Source: Fulvia fulva
Taxonomy: Eukaryota > Ascomycota > Dothideomycetes > Mycosphaerellales > Mycosphaerellaceae
Direction: 5' to 3'
NCBI RefSeq assembly: GCF_020509005.1
Contig: NC_063021.1
Coordinates: 3,782,001 to 3,846,000 of the forward strand
Length of the DNA: 64,000 bases
A model generated the notes under the pieces. The model was not told the DNA's origin. It ran no database searches and saw only the letters and a program-made list of their open reading frames with translations. A program made the position numbers and the translations under genes. Below are positions 1 through 11,500 of the stretch, piece by piece. Position 1 is the first letter of the stretch; each line of letters begins with the position of its first letter.

Positions 1-344
1 GAGGCACTGTCAGACTCCGAGTCAGGGAGCCTGTGCCAATACCTCAGACAAGTGGGCGAGCTTACTGAGAAGAGTCGCTCTCCGGACATCGCGTTCGCAT
101 CGACTAACTGTTCCATCTGAGAGAGCCGCAGTGTCTCAGAAACCCCCTCTGCTGAGAGAGTTACGCTACAGTGTCTCAGCACCAACACGATCCTTACCGA
201 CCGACTTTCCTCCTCTTCCCGGCGGATAGCCATCCTCTCCGCTATCAACCTCGCGTTCGGTTTATCCCATTTCGATCCGATCGCGTACGACCGAATACAT
301 CCTTTTACCTGAGGGCAGCCAACCTGTCCCTCAACTTACAAAAA

Positions 345-3300
345 ATGGAGAACGAGACTGGGTTCATAAGAAAGAGAGCAGCACCTCTTCTGACAAGAGA
401 GAACCACGAAACATGGTTCAAGCTGATGAGAATACACCTGGTATCAAAGCAGGTTGACTGGGTCCTCGAAGACATCATCACGGACATTCCCGCTGCAACC
501 CCATCTATAGCGACACCCTCTGCATCATCGGAGTCATCCCTTCCTTTGGATCAAGCGATAAGGAAGGCATCGTACAGACGGCACAATGCAACGGCCCTGT
601 ATGAGATGTACATCTGTCTGTCGACAGATGACCAAGAGATGACATACGGGATCCGGCATGCGAAGGAGTTGTGGGAATGGGCTGAAGCTAAATATAAGAG
701 AAGACTTCTCGCTACTGGAAGAAGTTTGCTTCAGCAATACACCAATTTCGTGATGACAAAAGACCAGTCTATAGATGACGCCTGGCAGGAGCTTAGCTCA
801 ATTGCAAGGAGGGCTGTTTCAATCTCGCCTCAGTTCCAAGACATCAAGACTGAGGACAGAAAGATCCAGCAACTCTTAGCAGCTCTGCCAGACTCATTTG
901 GCTCAATTCGCGATGCAATTGATGCCCAGGTGAATCTCTCACCACAAGACATTCTTGCAATTCTTAGGGAGAAGCAAGAATCAATGATTCATCAAGGGAC
1001 AGCCATGTTCGCTAAGAAGGGTTTCCAGGGCAAGCTCACGTGCCATCTCTGCGGTGGTGACCATTTTATGAGCAAGTGCCCACACCTTTCTGCAGCTCAG
1101 CAGGCTGTTAGGAACAAGGACAAACTAGCTAGGGTTACCTACCCTGCTAAGAGACAACCGTCACCACCTCGTAGGAGGTCATCATCACCAAACCTTCGTG
1201 ATGTCCTCAAGGTGATGACGGACCTTGCAAAGCAGATGAAGGAGAGCCGCAAGCCAAAGGCCTCCTCTAGTAAGCCTGCAAGGGCCCATGCGACCCAGGA
1301 AGACGCATCAGACCCTGAGATACCATCAGAAGATGATGATGTTGATGAGGTTGCCCATTCCACTGTGGAAGCCAAAGGCAAGTACCCCTCGTCCGAGTGG
1401 TTGCTTGACTCTTGTGCATCATCACATATGACTGACCAAGATTCACTATTCAGGACACTGAAGCCTCTTCAAAAGAGGAAGTGGATCAAGGTTGGGGGTG
1501 GCTATCTACAAGCTACACATATGGGAAGTGCAGTAATGGGTGGTCCTTCTGGAAAGCAAATTGTCTTAGAAAATGTCCTGTTTGTTCCTGGCCTTGGAGT
1601 TAGTCTTGTTTCGTGGAATCAGTTCAGCCAACAGTTTGCTGTCCAACCACCCAGTTTCACCCTAAAATCCTTGTCTGGTAAACCCGTTGTCCAGACCAAA
1701 CTTCGAGGAGGAGTACCTTTTATCCACTCGATCTCGGAAATTCTTGAGCCACAGCATGCTGGCATACTCTCTCAAGAACGTGACGGTACCGCTATGGCTA
1801 ACACTGAGTCCGAAGATCAGTGGGAGCTATGGCATAGAAGATGTGCACACCTTGGCAAGGGACTGCTAAGAAACCTGCATAGAGTCACTGACAAGAAAGA
1901 TCCCATTCCTGTTCCTTCTGAACACCAGAATTGCAAGGTCTGCTCCCTTGCAAACATGAGGAAGTTCAAAGGACCTGCCACAGAGAGGAAAGGAGAGAGG
2001 CTGGCCCTCATCTCCATTGACATCTGTGGGCCTTTTCAGGGCGCAGTCTCTAGGCTAGGATACAAATATTGGCTTGAGATTGTAGACAACTTCTCTAGGA
2101 AGAAGTGGGTAATCCCTTTGAAGGCCAGGAGCGACGCTCCTGCAGCCCTACGGGATTGGAAGGTCCAGGCAGAACGGCAGTCAAGGTGCTTTCTGTCTGC
2201 GATCCGCAGTGATGGTGCAAAGGAAATTCTCGCCTTGCTAAAAGAGTGGGAGAAGGAGTTTGGCACTCAGATGGACACAACTGATGCCTACAACTCTCTT
2301 CAAAATGGACCTGTGGAAAGGTCAATTCAAGCCTCTGAGAACACAGTCCGGGCTATGCTTGAAGACTCTGGCATGCCAGTTGAGTTCTGGCCAGAAGCTT
2401 TGCAAGCACAGACTGTGATCAGAAACAGACTGCCTAATGGTCCGATCATTGATGGTATTGCTCTTTCACCAGAAGAAGCCTTTACTGGCCAAGTACCGTC
2501 AGTCGACCATTTCCGCGTCTGGGGATGCAAAGCTGTGGTCTATGTAGACCCAAGAGCCCAACCTCAAGGCTTGAGGAGAGACAAGTTGATGAACCGAGGA
2601 AAAGAAGCCGTGTTTGTGGGCTACTCAGAAAACACCACAAAACAATGGCTGTTCTGGGATCCCGACATGAAAGCAATAAAAGCGCATAGTCACGTCGACT
2701 GGTTTGAGAATGAGAAGGGGGGAGATATGGATCTTGGTATCACCTTCACTAACCAGCCGAGTCGAGCGCCACAGCGCAATCCTGTTGGGAGGAAGCCCTT
2801 TGGGGCGAAATTTTCCGATAGGGGATTATCAGAGACACCGTTACGAAGGCTAGGAGAAAATATTGAGGCGGTTTCAACACTGTCGAAGGCCGATAACGGT
2901 GGATCTGTACAGAACCTACCCAAGTCATCAACACCACAGCAACCGCTGTTTGTGCAACTTCCCCCTCCCCCAAAGGACATTGGGGAATACCAGAAGTTTG
3001 GAGATCAGGGTACTCCAATGAAAGAAAAAGAAGATGTCGTTCAGTTCGACCCATCCGAACACCTAGCGCCACCTCAGGTTGCAGGCAACAAGAGGTCAAG
3101 GGGGGACGGAGATGATAACTCTGAAGAGCATGAGGCTAAACACCATAAGGCTCTTATCGCCCAGATGTTCCATCTAGACCCTACAATGAGCTGGGTAGAG
3201 GAGATTCTGAACGACGTGGAAGAACATGCATTTGCTGCTGTTGGGCAGGCCATAGCCTATCAGCAGGAAGTGCCAATCCCAAAGTCCTATAAGGCAGCCG

Positions 3301-4871
3301 TAGGAGACCCCGAATGGGGACATATGTGGAGAGAGGCAATCGAGAACGAACTTATTGCCTTAGCAAGCAACAACACCTGGGAAGCAGTTGTACCGCCAAA
3401 GGGTGCGAATCTAATTACTTCTAGGTGGGTCTTTGATGTGAAAAGAATGATTAGTGGAGCCATTGAGAAGTTCAAGGCAAGACTAGTTGCAAGAGGGTTT
3501 TCACAGAAATATGGGGTTGACTTCGAAGAGACCTTTGCACCTACTGTTAGACATGATACTCTCCGAGTATTCATGGCAGTAGTATGTGAGAGAGATCTCG
3601 AGATGCACCTAGTGGATGTGAATAATGCTTTTACCCAAAGCAGCCTTCTTGAAGACATCTATATGATCCCACCCCCAGGAGTTGAAGCACCTCCAAACAT
3701 GGTGTTCAAGGTCCTACGAAGCCTTTATGGGCTTAAGCAAGCAGCTAGAGACCGGAACAAGCTCTGTGTTGCGAAGCTAGAGAAGATTGGATTTACCCAG
3801 TCCCAGGTAGATCCATGCCTACTTATCCATACGGATAGAGACCTTATGGTCCTTACCCATGTGGATGACATACCCATTGCAGCTCCGAAGCTGTCAGATG
3901 TTCAGTGGTTTAAGGCTGAGCTTGGAAAAGTGTTTAAGATTAAAGATCTTGGTGAACCTACGAAGATCCTTGGAATGAGGATTACAAGAGACAGGTCCCA
4001 AGGCACTTTGAAGCTTGATCAAGGACACTATGTCCACGCTAACTTAGCCAAGATGAACATGGCTAGAGAGAAGGCTACGCCAACCCACTCACCTATGGAG
4101 AGCTACGAGCATTTAGTGCCTACGGCACCTATGGATGAGAGGTGCAACAAACAGGATTACCAGAGCCACAATGGTACCTGGATGTGGCCAATGACAATGA
4201 CAAGGCCAGACTTAGCATTCCCCCTTGGAAGAATTAGCTCATTTGTTGCTGATCCCTCGCAGCAGCATATGAAGGCTTTGAAGAAGCTCTCCCGATACCT
4301 GCGGTCGTACCCAGACCTAGGTCTTATGTATAGAAAGGGAGGGGGCAATCTCCAGGGATACTCGGACTCTGACTACGCTATGGACAAAGTGGATAGAGTC
4401 TCAATTCTGGGATACGTGTGGTTCCTTTGTGGATCACCTGTGTCCTGGATGAGTAGGAAGCAGAAGTCTGTTGCAACATCAACAATGGAAGCTGAGTTCA
4501 TGGCTATGAACGCAGCCGCAAAGCAGTCACAATTTCTTGCTGCTGTCCTCAGGGAAATGGGGTGCCCAGAACTGGTGGGAAAGAGCTCTTTCCAGCCGAG
4601 TGTAAGGGCAAGCAAGGGCACTGTTGACGAGCTAAGGCCAGTCAAGCTCATGGGTGACAACCAAGCCGCTTTGACACTTGTCAAAGATGCCCATGTGCAT
4701 GAAAGGTCAAAGCATATTGATGTTGCATATAACTATGTCAGACATCTCTGGTGGCAGAAGAAGATTGCAGTGGACTACTGCCATACAAAGGACATGGCTG
4801 CTGATGGGTTAACAAAGCCCCTCAATGGCCAGCAGTTCCAAAACTTTGTAAGGCAGCTCCAGCTTGCGTAA
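345..4871 (+). CDS. Copia gag-pol polyprotein
   Basis: This 1508-residue polyprotein encodes everything needed for copia retrotransposition. Approximate order: Gag with a zinc knuckle near residues 233-247 (CX2C, then His and Cys); aspartic protease with DSCAS near 355; GAG-pre-integrase with WHRRCAHLGKG near 496; integrase core with acidic residues in SIDICGP (about 558), RSDGAKE (about 621) and NGPVERS (about 659); reverse transcriptase with HVDD near 1173, where most relatives have YVDD; RNase H with GDNQAAL near 1437. I chose the ATG at 345 because the same frame upstream reaches only a GTG at 171. There is no internal stop or frameshift, so Gag and Pol would be made as one chain, as in many copia elements. 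Confidence 0.93.
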   Translation: MENETGFIRKRAAPLLTRENHETWFKLMRIHLVSKQVDWVLEDIITDIPAATPSIATPSASSESSLPLDQAIRKASYRRHNATALYEMYICLSTDDQEMTYGIRHAKELWEWAEAKYKRRLLATGRSLLQQYTNFVMTKDQSIDDAWQELSSIARRAVSISPQFQDIKTEDRKIQQLLAALPDSFGSIRDAIDAQVNLSPQDILAILREKQESMIHQGTAMFAKKGFQGKLTCHLCGGDHFMSKCPHLSAAQQAVRNKDKLARVTYPAKRQPSPPRRRSSSPNLRDVLKVMTDLAKQMKESRKPKASSSKPARAHATQEDASDPEIPSEDDDVDEVAHSTVEAKGKYPSSEWLLDSCASSHMTDQDSLFRTLKPLQKRKWIKVGGGYLQATHMGSAVMGGPSGKQIVLENVLFVPGLGVSLVSWNQFSQQFAVQPPSFTLKSLSGKPVVQTKLRGGVPFIHSISEILEPQHAGILSQERDGTAMANTESEDQWELWHRRCAHLGKGLLRNLHRVTDKKDPIPVPSEHQNCKVCSLANMRKFKGPATERKGERLALISIDICGPFQGAVSRLGYKYWLEIVDNFSRKKWVIPLKARSDAPAALRDWKVQAERQSRCFLSAIRSDGAKEILALLKEWEKEFGTQMDTTDAYNSLQNGPVERSIQASENTVRAMLEDSGMPVEFWPEALQAQTVIRNRLPNGPIIDGIALSPEEAFTGQVPSVDHFRVWGCKAVVYVDPRAQPQGLRRDKLMNRGKEAVFVGYSENTTKQWLFWDPDMKAIKAHSHVDWFENEKGGDMDLGITFTNQPSRAPQRNPVGRKPFGAKFSDRGLSETPLRRLGENIEAVSTLSKADNGGSVQNLPKSSTPQQPLFVQLPPPPKDIGEYQKFGDQGTPMKEKEDVVQFDPSEHLAPPQVAGNKRSRGDGDDNSEEHEAKHHKALIAQMFHLDPTMSWVEEILNDVEEHAFAAVGQAIAYQQEVPIPKSYKAAVGDPEWGHMWREAIENELIALASNNTWEAVVPPKGANLITSRWVFDVKRMISGAIEKFKARLVARGFSQKYGVDFEETFAPTVRHDTLRVFMAVVCERDLEMHLVDVNNAFTQSSLLEDIYMIPPPGVEAPPNMVFKVLRSLYGLKQAARDRNKLCVAKLEKIGFTQSQVDPCLLIHTDRDLMVLTHVDDIPIAAPKLSDVQWFKAELGKVFKIKDLGEPTKILGMRITRDRSQGTLKLDQGHYVHANLAKMNMAREKATPTHSPMESYEHLVPTAPMDERCNKQDYQSHNGTWMWPMTMTRPDLAFPLGRISSFVADPSQQHMKALKKLSRYLRSYPDLGLMYRKGGGNLQGYSDSDYAMDKVDRVSILGYVWFLCGSPVSWMSRKQKSVATSTMEAEFMAMNAAAKQSQFLAAVLREMGCPELVGKSSFQPSVRASKGTVDELRPVKLMGDNQAALTLVKDAHVHERSKHIDVAYNYVRHLWWQKKIAVDYCHTKDMAADGLTKPLNGQQFQNFVRQLQLA

Positions 4872-4906
4872 AGGGATTGTAGGAGACCATGTGGCCTGAG
4901 TGGGAG

Positions 4907-5140
4907 TGTTGAGAACATACAGGCCGCAGGACAAGCATGTAGGTGTGGGTGTGTCATGTGATTAGATCACGTGACTAGGGTTTGCCAGCCTATAGGCTGG
5001 CCAACATCCGGACACCTAGCATCTACCTACACCAACACCGGCGATACTGTATGTAGATACACGCTATCCCATTGGGTCCTTCTTCGTCTTTGGTGTGATC
5101 CGCCGTCTTCCACTGCTGCGCAACTCGTACCTGTTTAACA
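4907..5140 (+). repeat. 3' LTR of the copia element
   Basis: This 234-bp LTR begins TGTTGAGAAC and ends GTTTAACA, so it has the TG...CA ends and a 4-bp inverted terminus (TGTT/AACA). It follows the gag-pol stop by 35 bases. A purine-rich stretch (tgggag and the bases before it, about 4895-4906) sits directly upstream as the likely polypurine tract. Only this LTR is in the window, so LTR divergence cannot be measured. Confidence 0.85.
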
Positions 5141-7181
5141 ATATCTAAGGTTTACGTAGAAAGGTAAGACACCGGTAGTCTCTAATACGTAGTTATTAAT
5201 AGCAAACTAAGCTAGGCATAGCTATTTAGTCTAGTCGCTCTATACCTTATTAACGTAGGCGCGTAAGTACTGTTCTATATTCTGATTAGTACGCTTAGAC
5301 TAACCGTCTGTCTCGGGGTGATATAATAAACTTAGCTTACGTTAAATCCGTAGTATCTTATATAGCTACTTCTAGAAAGTTGCGATGAACTGTTTCCCTC
5401 TATTAGAGGTGATCGTGTCCGGGAGCCTACGTCGACTAAATACGTGCTTTAAGAATAGGCGCGCTATATTCTTCGCCGTTATAGCTCTAATAGGAATAAG
5501 TTCTACTTCTTTCGTTAGGCGGTCCGTAACGGTCATAATGTTATTATAAGTCATGCCGTCGAGTTCGCTATCTAGTAAGTCTACTATAAAGTCGACTAAT
5601 ATATAGCGCTAAGGTCGTTCTAGTATAGAAAGTAGATATAATAATCTAGGTGGCTAGGTATATAGAGATTTTGTCGTACGGTATACTCGGCAATTTACGG
5701 TATATCTACGTACTAATCTTACTAAGCTAGGCTAGTAAAATTCACGTACTACGAGCTTATATATACGGGCTCTACTAGGATAGCCTACTACTAGTACGTC
5801 GTGGCTCATCTTTACTATTCGAGTCCGTAGCTTCTAGTCATCCGGTACCTATAAGCTCTAGTCGCCGTACTAATTACGGACGTAGAGTATATCTCCTTCT
5901 ACCTCGTAGTATACTAGGTGTACCTTCGCCTTTTAAAGAAGTAGCGGGATTACGTCACCTTTCTATAGCATCTTAATTGCTACCTTAAGCTCCTAGTCTA
6001 CGGCGTACGCTATTACTATTCGATACTCGAGTTTAGCCTCGTAATTAGCCTCTATTGTAGGCTTCGATACGGTAGTAGCTTCTACCGGTATAGCGGCTTC
6101 GGCTAGTATAAATTCTGTTGCTTCTAGGTTTAGCGGAGTTTCCGTCTCTTTAGTAACATCTTCTACGGTTACGCATATAGAGTCGATCTTAAGGAATCGC
6201 TTAGGCGGTAGTAACGTCTAGTGCTAATGCTAATTACGCGGATCGTCTACCCCCTACGGAAGGTCCTAGCTACGTCTCGTTAGATTGTCTAGCTTTATGC
6301 CTTAAATACCGGGCCTATAGACGATACGGAAGTTGAACTAAGAGAGGAACTTAGCCTACCTCGCCTAACGTCAATTAAGCTACTTCGTCGTTATAAAGTA
6401 CTCTAGGTTCTTATGATCTATAAACACTTTGACCGGTTCGATAGTGTTATTATCTACTTCGTAGGTCAATTTAGGCCTCTACTCTTTAAACGCCTTAATA
6501 ATAGCTAATAGCTCCTTATCCTAGATCTTATAGTTATACTCTTATAGACTTAACTTCTTAGAGTAAAACGCTACTAGGTACAGGACGCCTTCTTCGTTAT
6601 ATTAGGAGAGGACGCCGGTATTAACGAAATCCGAGGAGTCCGTCTTAACGACTGTCTACCTCCCCGGTACGTAATGTACTAATATGCCCGCTTTACTAAA
6701 TGCTGCCTTTAATACGTCAAACGCCTTCTAGCACCCTAGTGTCTAATCGATTCTTCTGTTCTTATAGTTACTAGGGCTATCGGACTTAGTCAAGTTGGTT
6801 AGCGGCGATATAAGTCGCGAGAACGCTTCGATAAACCGTCTATAGAAGTTAGCGAAGCCTAGGAACGCTTATATATCCTTTAGGTTAGTTAGAGCCTCCT
6901 AGCTTTAGATACATTCTAGCTTATCGGGGTCTATTTCAATGCCTTCTAGCGTAATGATTAGGCCTAGGTATTTGACTCTCTACTAATAGAATTCGCATTT
7001 ATTAATATCTACGGTCAACCCGGTATCGCGTAAATTTATCAAAACCTTCGTTACGTACTCGATATGCTCTTCGAGTATGTCGCTAAAAATTAGTATATTA
7101 TCTAGGTATGCCGATACAAAGTCGTCAAGGTGTTCCTATAATATACTATTAATATATAACTGAAACGATGCCGGGCCGTTA
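5141..7181 (-). pseudogene. RIP-scarred gypsy pol fragment (integrase to reverse transcriptase)
   Basis: This stretch is a degraded, same-orientation copy of about 9745-11777 in the intact gypsy element nearby. One 60-residue piece (5372-5554) still reads as integrase core, with TVTDRLTKEVELIPI and KHVF nearly unchanged. Elsewhere the frame is full of stops. Aligned positions differ mainly by CA to TA and TG to TA: caccccctgcgg at 10841 reads taccccctacgg at 6249. That is the repeat-induced point mutation signature. The fragment starts exactly at the copia 3' LTR end, so the copia element split it, and it stops abruptly at 7181 against an oppositely oriented LTR. It cannot encode a functional protein. 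Confidence 0.85.
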
Positions 7182-7368
7182 TGTTATTACAGGTAGCCCG
7201 CGAGCCCTTACTATAGCTACGTCGGCCCGGCTAAACCGCGGACTTTCTATATCGGGTTAGCGCGGCTTAGCTTTACTTTATAACTTTGCCGCGCCTCGCG
7301 CTCCTCTTTTGTAGCTTAGTAGAACAACAACTATCTCTCTCGGACCCTATAGTACGCGCGCCCTTATA
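7182..7368 (+). repeat. RIP-scarred gypsy LTR, inverted relative to its neighbour
   Basis: This sequence matches the gypsy LTR in element orientation, that is the reverse complement of 8378-8561, with many G-to-A and C-to-T changes. It starts tgttattac where the intact LTR starts TGTCACGGG, and ends cgcccttata where the intact one ends cgcccttaca. It faces opposite to the pol fragment before it. I see no polypurine tract before it, no matching leader after it, and no target duplication, so it is a solo or rearranged LTR. Confidence 0.75.
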
Positions 7369-8377
7369 CTTCTATAAAGTTACTAATAGCGTCTACTTAC
7401 GCTACATTGCCTTATGTCGTTACAATTTTGTATAGTAACGTATAGCTATATTATAGATATATTTAGGTCGCGAATAACTAAGGATCTAATTTTTCAGGCT
7501 CTTCTTTTAGGTGCTAGTTGAAACAAAACACCTATAACGGTACAAAGACGTATATAATCGTAAAGTAGGAGCCAATCGATATGTTACACTAAATACGATT
7601 TATTAAAAGACTAGTATACGAGAATATCGCGGTGCTATATACTATATTCTAGAACGGCTTAATCTTATCTCTAGTATATAAAGACATAGACATCTCACTA
7701 TAAGATACGCTAAGTATTAATATAAACATTTGGATTGTCGAATAGTAGGAGGAACGCTCTTAAGCTAGTTCTATTCTAAAATAGGTGAAAGAAATGACGT
7801 TTACGTCGCAAATGTGTCTAACTACCTACAGATTGTTTTAGTACTAAAGTACCTATATAAGTAGGAGAAGATTATCTATAGAGCTATTTAACCGTCTAAC
7901 GTCCTACTTAATCTTCAAGGCCAAGTCAAACTAGGTCGGTAATATAAGTAACGAGTACGATTATTACTAAAAGTCCGTAGTAAATGTCGGGTACGGCATT
8001 CTTTAATAGCGAACCGATTTCACGCTCGACTATAAAGGATTAGCGAAGACCTTCTATAATCTCCTATATCTAGGAAGTCGTTCGATAGAGATGTATCGAA
8101 CAGCTTAGCGTCTCTACTCCGAGGGAACTCTTAGGAAGATTTTAAAGGTAGATATATACCGCGTACCGACGAGAACTTTCTAATAGTACTACAATATAGT
8201 ATGAAATTACGAAGCGGGTAGGCGACCTAGATCTTATACCTCTAGTTATACGAACAAGGAACTTGCTAGATCGTTATAGGAAACAATCTACTCCTAGATA
8301 GGTCGAGACGAGTAACGACAAAACAGTGTCTTTAAGAAGAAAATTCACGTTATTAAAGCACCTAATACCGTTACTAC
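7369..8377. other. RIP-like, TA-rich repeat remnant without recognisable genes
   Basis: Sequence rich in TA and poor in CA and TG, with stops in all frames, like the degraded gypsy piece before it. I could not assign it to a family. It is interrupted at 8377 by the young gypsy insertion and probably continues at 15605. The last five bases (actac, 8373-8377) are the left copy of the target-site duplication. Confidence 0.6.
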
Positions 8378-8561
8378 TGTAAGGGCGCGCGTACCATAGG
8401 GTCCGAATGAGATAGTTGTTGTTCTACGAAGCTACGAAAGAGGAGCGCGAGGCGCGGCGAAGTTATAAAGTAAAGCCAAGCCGCGCTAACCCGATGCAGA
8501 AGGTCCGCGGTTCAGCCGGGCCGACGCAGCTACAGTGAGGGGTCGCGGGCTGCCCGTGACA
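8378..8561 (-). repeat. 3' LTR of the gypsy chromovirus
   Basis: In element orientation this 184-bp LTR begins TGTCACGGGC and ends CGCCCTTACA. It matches the other LTR base for base in my reading. The last 76 bases of the pol reading frame lie inside it. Confidence 0.95.
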
Positions 8562-11500
8562 GTACCCCCCCTCCCAAAACACGCCTCAGTCCTCTGAGCG
8601 TTATTCACCTTGTGAGGCCACTTGCCTGTCGAGCTCCATAATCGCGCGAACGCCGAATCATCCTCTAGTGCCCTGTCGTCATCCGATAACATCGCATTCG
8701 CTCTATCAAGACTATCCTCGACCGGCTTCCTTCGAGAAACATGTTGCCTAGTTAGCTGGCTTGCCCCAGATCTAAGTCTGTCTTCGGCTCGCACTCGCGT
8801 ATGATCCTTATGACCAAAGTTGGGTATCATTGCAGGCTCTGTAGGCTCCACTCGAGTATCGAATATGTGCGGAGCAGATTCTATTAGAGGCAAGGCTCGA
8901 GGCGACTCATTCGTGACGGTGTCTTTCGGAATGACCCTGATCGAGTTGAGCCCGAGTATCTCAGTGGCTGGTAGGGACCAGTCAGATGGAGCTGCGAAGC
9001 CTACAGGCGTAGACAACTCCGGCCGGTTATGGTGAAAGTCTGCAACAGCGGCGGCTGCGTGTTCAAGCATGTCCTCTGCAGGTTGCCAGGTCTCACCATC
9101 CTCTTCGTTCTGATATCCAGCCCATTTCACCTTGTACCATGTATCTACTTTGCGCTTGTGCCCCTTCTTCACCTTGCCTGCCCGCTTACGGGTGTACATG
9201 TCAAGGATCTTTTCCACCTCGTACATGTGCGTAGGTGCTGCCACTACATCGGCTGCTGCATCAGCCTCGGTGGTGTCAGGTTCGATAGTTATCGGTGGTG
9301 GCGGCGCCAGATGCTGCCCTTCAAGTGGTGGGAAATCGGGGTGGTCGGCTCGTTGTAGTAGTGAGGTGTGGAAGCAGTTATCAAGTCCTACTAGAGCGTC
9401 TGATAGTTTCAGTCGATAAGAGAGTCTGGCCGGCATAACTTCCGTGATCTGGTAAGGGCCGGCATATCTCCTGTCCAGCTTCTTAGATGGTCGAGTCGTG
9501 CGGATGTTCTTGGTGCTAAGATACACCCAATCACCCACCTTGTAGTCTGGAGGAATGCTTCGGTGGCGGTTTGCTGCCTCTGCTTGGAGAGCTTGTGACA
9601 TTCGCATATTCTCTTGAAGGTGTTTGTGAAGCTCGCAAATTCGACGCACAAAGGTTTCTGCTGATCGCGCGTCCAGTCGCTGGAGAGTGGTCAGTCCTCC
9701 CTCCTTTCCAGCGTTCAGGTCAACTCGCTCTATGAACTCAGGGTTGTATCCTAAGGTGGCGTAGAACGGCGACACACCAGTAGTCTCAGACAGGTGATTG
9801 TTGATCGCGAACTGAGCAAGGCACAGCCATTCTGCCCAGTCATCCTGTGCCTCGTTGGTGAACATGCGGAGATACTGTTCCATCGCCTGGTTAGTGCGTT
9901 CTGACTGTCCATCAGTTTCTGGGTGATACGAAGAACTCAGCTTGCGATTTGTGCGGAGCATCTTGCAGAGTTTCTTCCAGAAGGTAGCAACCCACTGCTT
10001 GCCACGGTCTGATGTAATGGTGTCAGGAAACCCGCGCCGACAGAACACATGTTTGAGGAAAAGCCTTGCCGTATTCTGTGCTGTCATTGCGCCAATAGGG
10101 ATCAGCTCGACTTCCTTAGTGAGCCTGTCAGTGACGGTCATAATGTTGTTGTAGACCATGCCGTCAAGAGTGCTGTCTGGGAGTCCGACAACGAAGTCGA
10201 CTGCAATGTGTTTCCAAGGCCGATCTGGAACAGGAAGTGGCTGTAGTAATCCTAGTGGCTGGGAGTGCAGAGATTTTGTTGTACGGCAGGTGCGGCAATT
10301 CGCGGTGTATCTGCGCACGGATCTCGCTAATCCAGGCCAGTAGAATTCACGTGCTACGAGTTCATAAGTGCGAGCTCGTCCTGGATGGCCTGCTGCTGGA
10401 GCGTCATGGTTTATCTTGATTATCCTGGTCTGTAAAGCTTGGTCATTTGGTACCCATAAGCTCCAGCCGTCGTATTGGTTTCGAACATATAGCAGGTCGC
10501 CATCCACTTTGCAGTGTGCTGGGTGAATCTTCGCTCTCTGTAGCAGTGTAGGAGTGCGGTCTTTCTGCAGGTCCTTAATCGCGGTCTTGAGCTCGTTATC
10601 GGTTACGTACGCCGTCGACATTCGATACTCGAGTTCGGCTTCCCGCTGACTTTCACGCGTCGCCGGTTGTTCAGTAGGCGCATCTCGTTCTGTAGGCATA
10701 AACTCTTCAGCTTCAGGGTTTAGCGGTACTGGTTCCTCTTCTTCCGGCGCATCTTCTACTGTTGCCTGTAGTGAGGCGATCTTAAGGAATCGCTTAGGAG
10801 GCAGCAATGTCTGATGCTGATGCTGGTTCCGAGGGTCGTCCACCCCCTGCGGAAGGTCCTGGCTGCGTCTCGTCAGGCTGTCTGGCTTTGTACCTTGAAG
10901 TCCTGGACGGTATATTATCTTGAAGTTGAACTGTGACAAGAACTCAGCCCAACGCGCTTGTCGCCGATTTAGCTGCTTTGTCGTCATGAAGTATTCCAGG
11001 TTCTTGTGGTCGGTGTAAATCTTGACTGGCTGTGAGTCCTCATCATCTGCCTCGCAGGCGAGCTCGGGTCTCCATTCCTCAAAAGCCTTGATGATGGCTA
11101 ACAGTTCCTTATCATAGATTTCATAATTGCACTCCTGTGGACTCAACTTCTTCGAGTAGAAGGCCACAGGATGTAGCACACCATTCTCGTCATACTGCGA
11201 AAGCACGCCGGCGTTCACAAAATCTGAAGAATCTGTCTCTATTACTGTTTCCCTGCCTGGCACGTAATGTGCGAGCATGCCGGCTTTGCTGAACGCAGCT
11301 TTCAAATTGTCAAAGGCTCGTTGGCAATCTAGTGACCATTGAATCCTTCTGTTCTTGTGATTGCTTGGTCCGTCCGACTTGGTCAGGTTTGTGAGAGGAG
11401 CAGCTATGCGCGAAAATGCTTCGATGAATCGCCTGTAGAAGTTGGCAAATCCAAGGAAGGCCTGGACATCCTTCAGGTTCTCAGGAGCTTCCCATGTCTG

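Larger units (their letters stand above)
1..5140 (+). mobile_element. Ty1/copia LTR retrotransposon, 5' end cut off by the window
   Basis: The element has one long gag-pol frame and a 3' LTR but no 5' LTR, which must lie before base 1. Bases 1-344 are the untranslated leader. The domain order protease, integrase, reverse transcriptase, RNase H is diagnostic of copia rather than gypsy. The coding frame is uninterrupted over 1508 codons and shows none of the RIP-type damage seen directly after the 3' LTR, so this is a young and possibly active copy. The base after the 3' LTR is already RIP-scarred gypsy sequence, so the copia element inserted into an older dead element. The five bases 5141-5145 (atatc) should be repeated before the missing 5' LTR. 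Confidence 0.93.
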
